Positions 22,297 to 28,487 of a DNA stretch of 53,694 bases are shown here, in pieces (position 1 is the first letter of the stretch; every line of letters begins with the position of its first letter). A model generated the notes under the pieces. It did no database searches. It worked only from the letters and a program-made list of their open reading frames with translations, and was not told the origin of the DNA. The position numbers and the translations under genes were made by a program. This DNA comes from a virus, in the IMG/VR virus record IMGVR_UViG_3300027736_000062, positions 1-53,694 of that record; one strand, given 5' to 3'.

Positions 22297-22593
22297 TTAT
22301 TTTGTAGGGACAAACCCTAATAGGGTCCGGACATCTTCCAGCAGGTCCAGCTCGCCGTAGCCGTAGTGCTTGGGGAAGCCCTTCGTGCCAAGGCCGTGGA
22401 GGCCCGTCTTGCCCCTGTGGTGCTCTGGGCATAGCGGTATGACGTCCATGTGCTTTGAGCGCCCCCAGCCCCCCGCCAAGGCCCTTGGATGATGCAGCTC
22501 GGCGGGGGTTCCCTCGTACCCCATGCGCCTGCACACGATGCAGCCCAGCTCGGCTACGCGGCTCATGTGCTTGCGCTCGGCGATGGTGGTCAT
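22297..22593 (-). CDS. Ref-type HNH nuclease (RecA-dependent nuclease-like)
   Basis: 98 residues. Zinc/active-site pattern: C18-x2-C21, H34-H35, then C55-x2-H58-H59, with the family signature GWGRSKHMDVIPLCPEHHRG and TGLHGLGTKGFPKHYG. This matches phage P1 Ref, an HNH endonuclease that cuts at RecA-made D-loops, and the related DUF968 proteins. P1 Ref has an extra N-terminal DNA-binding arm that is absent here. It lies in the recombination/replication block beside RusA. The nuclease family is secure; RecA dependence is inferred. Confidence 0.85.
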   Translation of the reverse strand: MTTIAERKHMSRVAELGCIVCRRMGYEGTPAELHHPRALAGGWGRSKHMDVIPLCPEHHRGKTGLHGLGTKGFPKHYGYGELDLLEDVRTLLGFVPTK

Positions 22594-22739
22594 TGCTTGC
22601 CCTTTGTAAAGCCTGCACGGTTCTTCAGCTCATGGCACGCCATGCACCGCCACATGACGCGGCCATCGCTGGTGCGACTTTGCTTCTCTGCTGGGCGCAG
22701 GCGGCACACTGAACACGTCCTCTTGATGGGTTCAGTCAT
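22590..22739 (-). CDS. Small zinc-ribbon protein, 49 aa
   Basis: The ATG at 22739 overlaps the upstream gene's end. Two cysteine pairs, CSVCRLRP and CMACHELK, spaced by ~20 residues, form a treble-clef or ribbon-like zinc site with a basic C-terminus. The stop overlaps the nuclease start by ATGA, so the two are probably made together. A nucleic-acid-binding partner is likely but unproven. Confidence 0.65.
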   Translation of the reverse strand: MTEPIKRTCSVCRLRPAEKQSRTSDGRVMWRCMACHELKNRAGFTKGKQ

Positions 22740-22983
22740 TTGCTTCGTCGTCCTTTGGCCAAGCCCTGTCGCACGTTGGGCAGCGTCGCTCTCGCTCATC
22801 TTCAATCTGTCGCTTTCGCCAACCATTTGCCCGCGCCTGCTGGCGCTCAATACGCTCAAACTCTTCGTCCTCTTCTGTTTTTCTGAGCCTGTCAATTTCA
22901 CCATGCAGCCTTGCGTTGGTGATCAACAAAGAATCCCTTGCGATCTTTAAACGCTCAAATTCGATTTCGTCGTCGTCGGTCAT
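22732..22983 (-). CDS. Small coiled-coil protein with a C-terminal CxxC, 83 aa
   Basis: An acidic N-terminus leads into a charged helix (IEFERLKIARDSLLITNARL, HGEIDRLRKTEEDEEFER), then RRCPTCDRAWPKDD with a single CxxC. Two such proteins might share a metal between subunits. Overlaps on both sides show coupling with neighbours. The function is unknown. Confidence 0.6.
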   Translation of the reverse strand: MTDDDEIEFERLKIARDSLLITNARLHGEIDRLRKTEEDEEFERIERQQARANGWRKRQIEDERERRCPTCDRAWPKDDEAND

Positions 22984-23324
22984 ATTGTGGCCTTCCCTTC
23001 AGCTCGATTGCTGGCCTCTTGTGAGCGCCACACCTCGATGCGGGCCTGTGCCGCGATGAGCATCCAGCGCAGCTCTTCGCGAACCTCCACGGCCTGCTGC
23101 AAGGCCTTCAGGTGCTCTTTGTACTTGGGTGATGCGTAGGCCTCGCGCTCTTGCATGGCCGCAGTCTTGTGGCCCATCTCTTCGGCCTCGATCATTTGCT
23201 CGGCCTTGATAGTCTTGCGTAGCTCTTCCATGTAAGTCTTGTTGCCCTCGGCCATTGCATACGCCTTGGACTTTGCAATCATGAAATCGACTGCGGCTTG
23301 TGGGTCAATAAGTTTTTCAGTCAT
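22980..23324 (-). CDS. Charged helical protein, 114 aa
   Basis: The protein is all-alpha and rich in Lys, Glu and Ala (PQAAVDFMIAKSKAYAMAEG, then MEELRKTIKAEQMIEAEEMG). The segment EREAYASPKYKEHLKALQQA followed by LRWMLIAAQARIEVWRSQ is a recurring pattern in short phage proteins near recombination functions. It overlaps both neighbours. The function is unknown. Confidence 0.7.
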   Translation of the reverse strand: MTEKLIDPQAAVDFMIAKSKAYAMAEGNKTYMEELRKTIKAEQMIEAEEMGHKTAAMQEREAYASPKYKEHLKALQQAVEVREELRWMLIAAQARIEVWRSQEASNRAEGKATI

Positions 23325-23481
23325 TTAATTCTCCAATCCAATGTTTGCGCTCTTCCATCATTTCATTTGCAAGCACATAGACGTATTCGGCAAAATCTTT
23401 TGGTCTGTCTATTCCTTCGGGAGCAAGGCCTGCTGCCACAAACATTGCAAAAAAATCAATCAATTCTGGCTCTTGCTTCAT
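23317..23481 (-). CDS. Small protein, 53 aa
   Basis: From the ATG at 23481, overlapping the preceding stop by ATGA. It reads MKQEPELIDFFAMFVAAGLA, then a FAEYVYVLANEMMEERKHWI helix. The stop overlaps the next gene. It is helical and amphipathic with no recognised family. Confidence 0.6.
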   Translation of the reverse strand: MKQEPELIDFFAMFVAAGLAPEGIDRPKDFAEYVYVLANEMMEERKHWIGELND

Positions 23482-23687
23482 GTCGCACTCCCAAACAATG
23501 CTTCGCCTGCGGCCACCGGAAAGTGTCCACCCCACGCCACGATCTGCTGCACGTCCATGTGTTCGAGAAACCCATCCACCGGGCTGATGCGGTACTCGAT
23601 CTGCCCCTCATAAGTCTTGACCTTGGCAATGCCCACGCAGCCCTTGGACCCGTTAAACCACTTCACCTTCAACGCTTCTTCGTTCAT
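23478..23687 (-). CDS. Small beta-rich protein, 69 aa
   Basis: From the ATG at 23687, overlapping the RusA stop by ATGA. The KVKWFNGSKGCVGIAKVKTY segment followed by a second beta pair and VQQIVAWGGHFPVA suggests a small barrel-like fold. The KWFNGSKG opening is reminiscent of cold-shock proteins (KWFN), but the RNP motifs expected of that family are not present. Translation coupling with RusA is clear. The function is unknown. Confidence 0.6.
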   Translation of the reverse strand: MNEEALKVKWFNGSKGCVGIAKVKTYEGQIEYRISPVDGFLEHMDVQQIVAWGGHFPVAAGEALFGSAT

Positions 23688-24085
23688 ATTTCGCTCACTT
23701 TCACTTTTAACATTCCACCGATTGACTCGGCCCAATAAATTCGCAGGTCGACAATGTTGCTGTCGTCCTCCCAAACACCTGCGTGAGTGCAGCCGTCAAG
23801 GACCGCCTTCAGCAAATTGTCAAGGTCGCGCCGTCTGTTGTCTGGCCTAAACGCCTCGATGTTCACGCGCAACTTCCCAGCATAGTGCTTGGCCCCGCGC
23901 TGAATCAACACTTGGTCGGCCACGGCCTTGCGGTAGGACCTACCCTCTGCGCTGATGATCATGCGACCTTGGAACGTGCGCCAATATTTGTTCACGCTTG
24001 GCGGCCACGGCAACGTGAGGGTGATCGCATTTTCGTTTTTGCTGATCACGTCCTCGAGCTGCTTTTGCAATTCTTCTAAGGTCAT
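23684..24085 (-). CDS. rusA: RusA-type Holliday junction resolvase
   Basis: 133 residues. Residues ~22-40 (LTLPWPPSVNKYWRTFQGR) and the catalytic stretch FRPDNRRRDLDNLLKAVLDG (D87, D89, D97), followed by GVWEDDSNIVDLRI (D107/D108), are diagnostic of RusA. The enzyme is a homodimer that cuts four-way junctions symmetrically; in phages it resolves replication and recombination intermediates before packaging. The length is slightly greater than E. coli RusA (120). An N-terminal helix precedes the domain. Confidence 0.9.
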   Translation of the reverse strand: MTLEELQKQLEDVISKNENAITLTLPWPPSVNKYWRTFQGRMIISAEGRSYRKAVADQVLIQRGAKHYAGKLRVNIEAFRPDNRRRDLDNLLKAVLDGCTHAGVWEDDSNIVDLRIYWAESIGGMLKVKVSEI

Positions 24086-24342
24086 TGGTTCTGCGCAGGT
24101 ATGCGGTTGAACATGTGCTCGGCTGCATTGCGCAAGGCTGTGCAGACTGCGCCCTCGTCCTCCATGTCGGCCATGTCCAGCAGCATCTGGGCGCAGGCCC
24201 TCCGCTCAAGGAACATTGCCTGCTTTGTGGTCTGAATCGCTATGGCCATGATCTCGGCCTTGGCCTCGCTCAGTGCTTTGTCAAACTCGTTCTGCGTGAA
24301 CAAAGTCTGACCCTGCGAAAAAATGTTTTTGTCAAAGTTCAT
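24082..24342 (-). CDS. Small helical protein, 86 aa
   Basis: The ATG at 24342 was chosen because AAGGAG lies 7 nt upstream; the ATG two codons earlier is too close. The sequence is helical (FDKALSEAKAEIMAIAIQTT) with RRACAQMLLDMADMEDEGAV. The ERRAC-x-x-(M/L)-L pattern recurs in the 73-aa protein at 26006-26227 (EREACADMV). The stop overlaps the RusA start by ATGA. The function is unknown. Confidence 0.65.
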   Translation of the reverse strand: MNFDKNIFSQGQTLFTQNEFDKALSEAKAEIMAIAIQTTKQAMFLERRACAQMLLDMADMEDEGAVCTALRNAAEHMFNRIPAQNQ

Positions 24343-24571
24343 TTCCATTCTCCTTCGTTACCTCGGTTACCTTTAATCCATTGATCCCGAACATCTTGTT
24401 CAAGTCGAGAGCCTGCATGTAAGTCATTCCAGCCCTTGTGACGACGGCCAGTGTGGTCAGTGTGACCGTTAAGCCAGCGGTGCGCCGCATCGCGATCTTG
24501 TATGCGTCGTTTGATGACCCATCGAACGAGACAACGGTGACGATGCTCGTCTGGTCCTTCTCCCTCGCCAT
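24332..24571 (-). CDS. Small protein following the helicase, 79 aa
   Basis: It begins MAREKDQTSIVTVVSFDGSS and continues with an unusually Thr/Val-rich part (TAGLTVTLTTLAVVTRAGMT), then LDLNKMFGINGLKVTEV. It starts directly after the helicase stop codon and overlaps the next gene. It may be a helicase accessory protein by position only. Confidence 0.6.
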   Translation of the reverse strand: MAREKDQTSIVTVVSFDGSSNDAYKIAMRRTAGLTVTLTTLAVVTRAGMTYMQALDLNKMFGINGLKVTEVTKENGNEL

Positions 24572-25582
24572 TCAAAATGCACCTCGGTCGTCAAACGACA
24601 TCGGCAGCCCGCCGCTCTCGTCCACAAACTGCTGGGACTCGCGGTTGAACCAGAGGGAGTACCACTCCTCAGCTTCACCGTTGCGCTGCTTCTCGCACAT
24701 CAGCAAAGCGTCTGGCTTTTTGTGGTCAGGGATCTGGCCGTTCTGAATGTCGTGCTCCTTCTTTTTGTTGCGCCACATGAGCAACACGTTGTCCACTTGG
24801 TCGGCGATCGCGCCCGAGCCTTTGATGTCGGTCTTACTTGGCTGCATCTCTTCGTTGCCCAGCTTGCGGATATGGTGGACCAAGTGAATGTGAATGTGAT
24901 GGTCACGCGCCAGCGCGGTCAGCTCGTCGACGAAAGTCTTCTGAGCGTTGTAGTCATCCTCGCCCGTCACGCACTTCATCAGGCTGTCGATGAAGACATG
25001 CTGCACACCCAGCTCGACCGCGCAGTAGCGTGCCATGGCAATCACCTGCTGGCTCGATGTTGTCCCCTGCTGGTCGTACAGCCACAGACCCATCTCCGAG
25101 TAGTCGATGAAGCGAGTCAGCAGACGGCCAATGTAGGTGGCTTTGTCGGTGTAGCGAGGGAAGTCAATGTTTTCGCCAGCAAACTGACGCAGCATGCGGT
25201 ACAGCGTGCGCTTGGGCTTCATCTCAAACGAGGCAATGCACACGCGCTGCTTTTGCTTGATCAACCCCAACGCAACTTGGCCAGTCACCAAAGACTTGCC
25301 ACCGCCGTTGCTGCCAGCGTACAAAGTCACCTCGCCGGGTCGGAACTGAAACGTCGAATGCGTCTTCGCCCAAGGCATCGTGGTGCTCGAGTCCTTCTCA
25401 GGCGGGCTGACCAAATCCTTTTGCAACTCCTCCAGCCACACCGATGCCTCATGAACCTTGTGGGTCACGTCATGAGCCTTCAAGTATTTTTCCGTGTCGA
25501 TCTCTTGCGACTTGACCAAACGCACTTTACGGGCCTCGTCAAGGGCGCGTGCTCTTTTTTCAATTGCAGCCACTTCAGACAT
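24572..25582 (-). CDS. DnaB-like replicative helicase (RecA-fold ATPase)
   Basis: 336 residues from the ATG at 25582 (GAGG 7 nt upstream). Walker A GSNGGGKS at 90-97, Walker B VFID at 196-199, followed by the ARDHHIHIHLVHHIRK sensor strand and a DIKGSGAIADQVDNVLLMWR segment with the DNA-loop and finger-like region. This places it in the DnaB/T7 gp4-type hexameric helicases, but without a primase domain or the DnaB N-terminal collar. The zinc-domain gene upstream overlaps it by 8 bp, so the two are likely one primase-helicase function on two chains. It unwinds duplex DNA at the phage fork. Confidence 0.85.
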   Translation of the reverse strand: MSEVAAIEKRARALDEARKVRLVKSQEIDTEKYLKAHDVTHKVHEASVWLEELQKDLVSPPEKDSSTTMPWAKTHSTFQFRPGEVTLYAGSNGGGKSLVTGQVALGLIKQKQRVCIASFEMKPKRTLYRMLRQFAGENIDFPRYTDKATYIGRLLTRFIDYSEMGLWLYDQQGTTSSQQVIAMARYCAVELGVQHVFIDSLMKCVTGEDDYNAQKTFVDELTALARDHHIHIHLVHHIRKLGNEEMQPSKTDIKGSGAIADQVDNVLLMWRNKKKEHDIQNGQIPDHKKPDALLMCEKQRNGEAEEWYSLWFNRESQQFVDESGGLPMSFDDRGAF

Positions 25583-26009
25583 TTGCATACCTCACTGCTT
25601 CGTCAATCCGTTGGTAGGCCGTGAGCATGCGCTCTCGGGTCTCCTCGTTTGGCATCTTGTTGTTAGCAATGTCAAAGGCCACGATCTGGACCACCAGCGC
25701 CTCAAAGTGAATGATGCGCATCAGGTCGCTTGCAAAGAACGCGGGCTTCATGCTGGGCTTGCCAGTCACAGGGTAATCTCGGCGCTTCTCGTCGGATGGA
25801 AAAAGGTCAGTCATGTCCATGCCAATTGCACCCAGCACGCTGGCCGTCTCGCAGCCTGCAAAGCAGTGCAGCAGCACCCTGCCATCCTCACCCTCACGAA
25901 CGGCCAGAGAAGGCCCCTTGTCGGCGTGAGCTGGGCAGCGGGCAGTCCATGAACCGTTGCGGCCCTTGACCTTGTCCAAACGCGAGATCAGATTCTCGAC
26001 GGGTGTCAT
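25575..26009 (-). CDS. Primase-type zinc-binding protein, no catalytic domain
   Basis: 144 residues. The first ~65 residues match the CHC2-like zinc domain of phage primases: C25-x2-H28 (WTARCPAHADKGPSL) and C49-x3-C53 (VLLHCFAGC), a DNA-template recognition ribbon. The remainder is helical and has no TOPRIM, archaeo-eukaryotic primase or helicase motif, so the polymerising part is missing. It may recruit host DnaG or license priming with the adjacent helicase. A stand-alone origin-recognition or regulatory role is the alternative. Confidence 0.8.
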   Translation of the reverse strand: MTPVENLISRLDKVKGRNGSWTARCPAHADKGPSLAVREGEDGRVLLHCFAGCETASVLGAIGMDMTDLFPSDEKRRDYPVTGKPSMKPAFFASDLMRIIHFEALVVQIVAFDIANNKMPNEETRERMLTAYQRIDEAVRYANV

Positions 26010-26227
26010 GATTCACCTCTTGCTCGGATGTCATGAGCCACGGATGCCAAACAGCCACGCGCCTCCATGTTGCCTGTTTGTGCAATGTAACGAAAAACCA
26101 TATCAGCACACGCCTCACGCTCGGCCAGTACAGCTTTCTCAATCAGATCTTTGTACTCAGCCTCGACAGCCTCACGCCACATCTTTGCAACGTCATCTTG
26201 AAATTCTTTGCGGGTAAGGACTCTCAT
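26006..26227 (-). CDS. Small helical protein, 73 aa
   Basis: It starts MRVLTRKEFQDDVAKMWREA and continues with IEKAVLAEREACADMVFRYI and a C-terminal ARGCLASVAHDIRARGE segment. The AEREACADMV pattern is common in short phage proteins near primase genes and resembles the 86-aa protein at 24082-24342. ATGA overlaps join it to both neighbours. The function is unknown. Confidence 0.7.
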   Translation of the reverse strand: MRVLTRKEFQDDVAKMWREAVEAEYKDLIEKAVLAEREACADMVFRYIAQTGNMEARGCLASVAHDIRARGES

Positions 26228-26889
26228 ATCACTCTCCTGTTGAAAACCGAACCGTTAACCGAATCGCTTTGAGAGTCATCTTCCCAACGCTTTTGATTGA
26301 TGAACGTAAGTGGGGCTGGCTCAAACCCCGAAACCCACTGCTCAGAGGCCCGCAAACGGGTCACGCAGGCGATAATTTTGTCAGCTAAGGGGTCTAGTGC
26401 TTGACGCCTCCATTTCGCCTCACAGGCCGATTTAGCGACTTTGCGTTTTGATGATGGCCATGCCGACCAAAACTCGTCAAAACGTGATGTTGTCGGTGAA
26501 ACCGACGTAATGGTATTTATCTTATTCTGTATCTTCTTAGGGTTAACTTTCGGTTCCGTTTCGGTTACCGATTCGGTTTTCTTCGGCCTGCCGCCTAGCT
26601 TCCCGAGCTGTCGATTATTTGCGACCTGCGCTTGATACTTCGCTATTTCGACATGACAACGATGGTTAAAATAGCCGTTTTCGGTATGTTCAAAGAACTC
26701 ACCCAAAACCGATTCGGTTATGTCCAAATCAATACGAATTTTTCTCGAAACCGATTCGGTATTGAGTGGGATTGGCTTCTCGCTCATGTAGTACAAATCC
26801 AACAGACGGCGGTAAGCCAAGTCTTCTGCATCGCTCAGATGCGTGGTGTGGGTGATGTAGTCACCAAGGTGGAATTTGTACCAGATCAC
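26224..26889 (-). CDS. DUF1376 replication protein (replisome organiser type)
   Basis: 221 residues. The N-terminal ~85 residues match DUF1376 (MIWYKFHLGDYITHTTHLSD, AYRRLLDLYYMSEKPIPLN), found in phage and prophage replication proteins such as YdaU. A low-complexity Lys/Thr-rich linker (GGRPKKTESVTETEPKVNPK) separates a C-terminal domain with RFDEFWSAWPSSKRKVAKSA, a DnaT/DnaC-like replication signature used to load helicase. The gene itself carries three perfect ACCGATTCGGT palindromes (26567, 26708, 26750), recalling the lambda origin inside gene O. Confidence 0.85.
   Translation of the reverse strand: MIWYKFHLGDYITHTTHLSDAEDLAYRRLLDLYYMSEKPIPLNTESVSRKIRIDLDITESVLGEFFEHTENGYFNHRCHVEIAKYQAQVANNRQLGKLGGRPKKTESVTETEPKVNPKKIQNKINTITSVSPTTSRFDEFWSAWPSSKRKVAKSACEAKWRRQALDPLADKIIACVTRLRASEQWVSGFEPAPLTFINQKRWEDDSQSDSVNGSVFNRRVI
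26566..26761. repeat. Three ACCGATTCGGT palindromes inside the replication gene
   Basis: Perfect copies lie at 26567-26577, 26708-26718 and 26750-26760, all in the same orientation. Degenerate half-sites (TTTCGGTT at 26548-26555 and 26559-26566; CCGTTTTCGGT near 26675-26685; AACCGAATCG at 26257-26266) surround them. They are candidate iterons of a replication origin or operator sites for a phage regulator. Confidence 0.6.
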
Positions 26890-27095
26890 TTTAATGCTCC
26901 GAAGATGTCGGGCCGTAAAAATGTGCGCTTAACTTGCCCCCTCGTGTAGCGCTCAATGGCCACACTCAACTCAGGACTAGGCAGCGCCCGCCCAGAGATG
27001 ACGAGGCTCATCCACGTCTTGCTCACGCCTAGCTTGGTGGCCATGGCCAGCTTTGCTCCTCGTGGCTTTGTTTCAAAAAATTCAGTCAGTGTCAT
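26886..27095 (-). CDS. Cro/YdaS-like helix-turn-helix regulator, 69 aa
   Basis: The sequence MTLTEFFETKPRGAKLAMAT, then KLGVSKTWMSLVISGRALPS and LSVAIERYTRGQVKR, is the YdaS/Cro-like pattern: helix, turn, recognition helix, then a third helix. Such short proteins act as dimers repressing early phage promoters. It is the first gene of the leftward unit, next to the divergent promoter region, so autoregulation and control of the rightward unit are likely. No C-terminal cleavage domain is present, so it is not a LexA/CI-type repressor. Confidence 0.8.
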   Translation of the reverse strand: MTLTEFFETKPRGAKLAMATKLGVSKTWMSLVISGRALPSPELSVAIERYTRGQVKRTFLRPDIFGALK

Positions 27096-27126
27096 TCAGT
27101 CATTCTCCAGTGGTTGGTTTAAGCGC

Positions 27127-27154
27127 ATCATACACTAAAAAAATATTTGCGCAA
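27127..27154 (-). promoter_or_regulatory. Putative leftward early promoter
   Basis: On the minus strand TTGCGC (27154-27149) and TATGAT (27132-27127) are 16 bp apart, upstream of the helix-turn-helix regulator. A run of A/T lies in the spacer. The predicted leader is ~27 nt and carries GGAG. Back-to-back with the rightward promoter at 27160-27188. Confidence 0.55.
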
Positions 27155-27159
27155 CGGGG

Positions 27160-27188
27160 TTGTATCTTCAAGTTAAATTTGGTACAGT
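27160..27188 (+). promoter_or_regulatory. Putative rightward early promoter
   Basis: TTGTAT (27160-27165) and TACAGT (27183-27188) are separated by 17 bp. Its spacer contains TTAAATTTGG, which resembles the TTTAATTTGG stretch of leader cassette A on the other strand. Immediately downstream, TGCGAAACTTT occurs twice (27189-27199 and 27217-27227), 28 bp apart, a possible operator. Confidence 0.55.
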
Positions 27189-27215
27189 TGCGAAACTTTA
27201 ACTCGAAAGCGAATT

Positions 27216-27320
27216 ATGCGAAACTTTTTTACAGCGGTTGTGCGTTTTTTTCTTGGCCCCGGTAGCGGCATCATGCTGTTTATTTTGGTTGGCTTGGCTT
27301 ACTACTTGGCCAAGGACTGA
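27216..27320 (+). CDS. Tiny membrane protein, 34 aa
   Basis: It starts MRNFFTAVVRFFLGPGSG, then has a hydrophobic segment IMLFILVGLAYYLAKD that would span the inner membrane, with a basic N-terminus. It is the first frame of the rightward unit and ends 1 bp before the next ATG. The ribosome-binding site is weak (GAAAGCG). Its position suggests an early membrane-acting peptide. Because it is so short, it is less certain than its neighbours. Confidence 0.5.
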   Translation: MRNFFTAVVRFFLGPGSGIMLFILVGLAYYLAKD

Positions 27321-27321
27321 C

Positions 27322-27495
27322 ATGGGCGACGAGTCTGAATTTCACCAGCTCATGCTGGAACGAGTGCAAATGCTTGAGGAGGCCCTTCGCAGGGCCATCG
27401 CAGGCGTTGCCACCCCAGACGACTGGGCAATGATTCGCATGGAATGCGGTCTGCCAAGGGCGTCTATTTTTAAACCTGATAGGAGCGAAAAATGA
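27322..27495 (+). CDS. Small protein ahead of the SSB-like gene, 57 aa
   Basis: From the ATG at 27322. Helical: MGDESEFHQLMLERVQMLEE, LRRAIAGVATPDDWAMIRME, then a basic tail. It overlaps the SSB-like start by ATGA, so it is part of the same operon. The pattern of an acidic helix followed by a DDW-type loop is seen in short conserved phage proteins. The function is unknown. Confidence 0.65.
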   Translation: MGDESEFHQLMLERVQMLEEALRRAIAGVATPDDWAMIRMECGLPRASIFKPDRSEK

Positions 27496-28145
27496 GTTTG
27501 ACAGCGAAAGACAGCGGCGGCAGCTTTACCCCCGTAGCCCCCGGCATGCACCTTGCACGGTGCTACCGCATCATAGATCTGGGCACACAGAAGACCGAGT
27601 ACCAAGGACAGACAAAACACCTTCAAAAGGTAATGTTGCAGTTTGAAGTCCACGGCGAAGACGACGACGGCAACGCGTTGGTGACAGCCAAAGGCGAGCC
27701 AATGTCTATCAGCAAGAACTTTACCTTGTCGTTGGCTGAGAAGGCCACGCTGCGCAAGGACCTGCAAGCTTGGCGTGGCCGTGACTTCACTGCTGACGAG
27801 CTGCGTGGCTTTGAGCTGAAGAACGTGCTCGGTGCGTGGGCCATGATCACTGCGGCCAAGTCTGTTGGCAACAACGGCAAAGAGTACACCAACGTGATCT
27901 CGATCAACCCAGTGCCTGTGGCCATCAAAAAGGCTGGCCTGCCTGAAGGCTTCAACAAGTTGGCGATGTTTGTGATTGAAAACCCCGACATGGAGCTGTT
28001 CGAGACCTTTGGCAACGGCCTGAAAGAGAAGATCCAAGGTTCGCCTGAGTGGCGTGCCCGTAACGGTGGTCAAGAGCAGCCTGCCAGAAAAGCTACGAAC
28101 ACAGGGTCGGGCTTTGATGACATGGATGATGACATCCCTTTTTAA
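27492..28145 (+). CDS. Single-stranded DNA-binding protein analogue with SSB-type acidic tip
   Basis: 217 residues. The core (FTPVAPGMHLARCYRIIDLG, then YQGQTKHLQKVMLQFEV and YTNVISINPVPVAIKK) is beta-rich and OB-like, of a type found in phage recombination modules. The C-terminus is GFDDMDDDIPF; E. coli SSB also ends DDDIPF, the peptide that recruits replication and repair proteins, so this tail is a strong functional clue. It lies two genes upstream of the exonuclease, as in phage recombination cassettes. The family is not identified by name. Confidence 0.8.
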   Translation: MSLTAKDSGGSFTPVAPGMHLARCYRIIDLGTQKTEYQGQTKHLQKVMLQFEVHGEDDDGNALVTAKGEPMSISKNFTLSLAEKATLRKDLQAWRGRDFTADELRGFELKNVLGAWAMITAAKSVGNNGKEYTNVISINPVPVAIKKAGLPEGFNKLAMFVIENPDMELFETFGNGLKEKIQGSPEWRARNGGQEQPARKATNTGSGFDDMDDDIPF

Positions 28146-28163
28146 TTAGAACGGGCAATTGGC

Positions 28164-28487
28164 ATGAACACCACAATGAACTTGTTTGATCAAGACTTTG
28201 GGTCTGACCCAAAAACACTGGTCCGAAGTCAAGATCCGGACACAAGCCACAAGGCGGCAAATGCTGTTGACACTTCAAAACTTGAGCGCATGGTTTTTGA
28301 AGCCATTGGAACTTTTCCAAACGGTTGCATTAGCGACCAAATTCTTTCCATGTTTCCAAACTACCCGTACTCCTCAATCACCGCCAGATATCGGGCTTTG
28401 CTCGATAAAGGTTTTATTGAGGACACCGGGGAGCGAAGAGCTGGAGCTTCTGGTAAAGGTCAACGCGTTATGAGGATTTTAAAATGA
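28164..28487 (+). CDS. Small winged-helix DNA-binding protein candidate, 107 aa
   Basis: The sequence RSQDPDTSHKAANAV, then LERMVFEAIGTFPNGCISDQ and YPYSSITARYRALLDKGFIE followed by DTGERRAGASGKGQR, reads as a winged helix-turn-helix: three helices and a basic wing. A second in-frame ATG at 28176 is a possible start. The DTSHKAA motif is common in short phage proteins near recombination genes. The stop overlaps the next start by ATGA. Role inferred as a DNA-binding accessory or regulator. Confidence 0.75.
   Translation: MNTTMNLFDQDFGSDPKTLVRSQDPDTSHKAANAVDTSKLERMVFEAIGTFPNGCISDQILSMFPNYPYSSITARYRALLDKGFIEDTGERRAGASGKGQRVMRILK

Noticed and set aside
24722-25624. 300-residue plus-strand frame opposite the helicase
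   Set aside because: The minus strand encodes a helicase with intact Walker motifs; the plus frame has no family features.
27342-28073. 243-residue minus-strand frame opposite the SSB-like gene
   Set aside because: The plus frame has a strong functional tail (DDDIPF) and operon overlaps, so the minus frame is a shadow.
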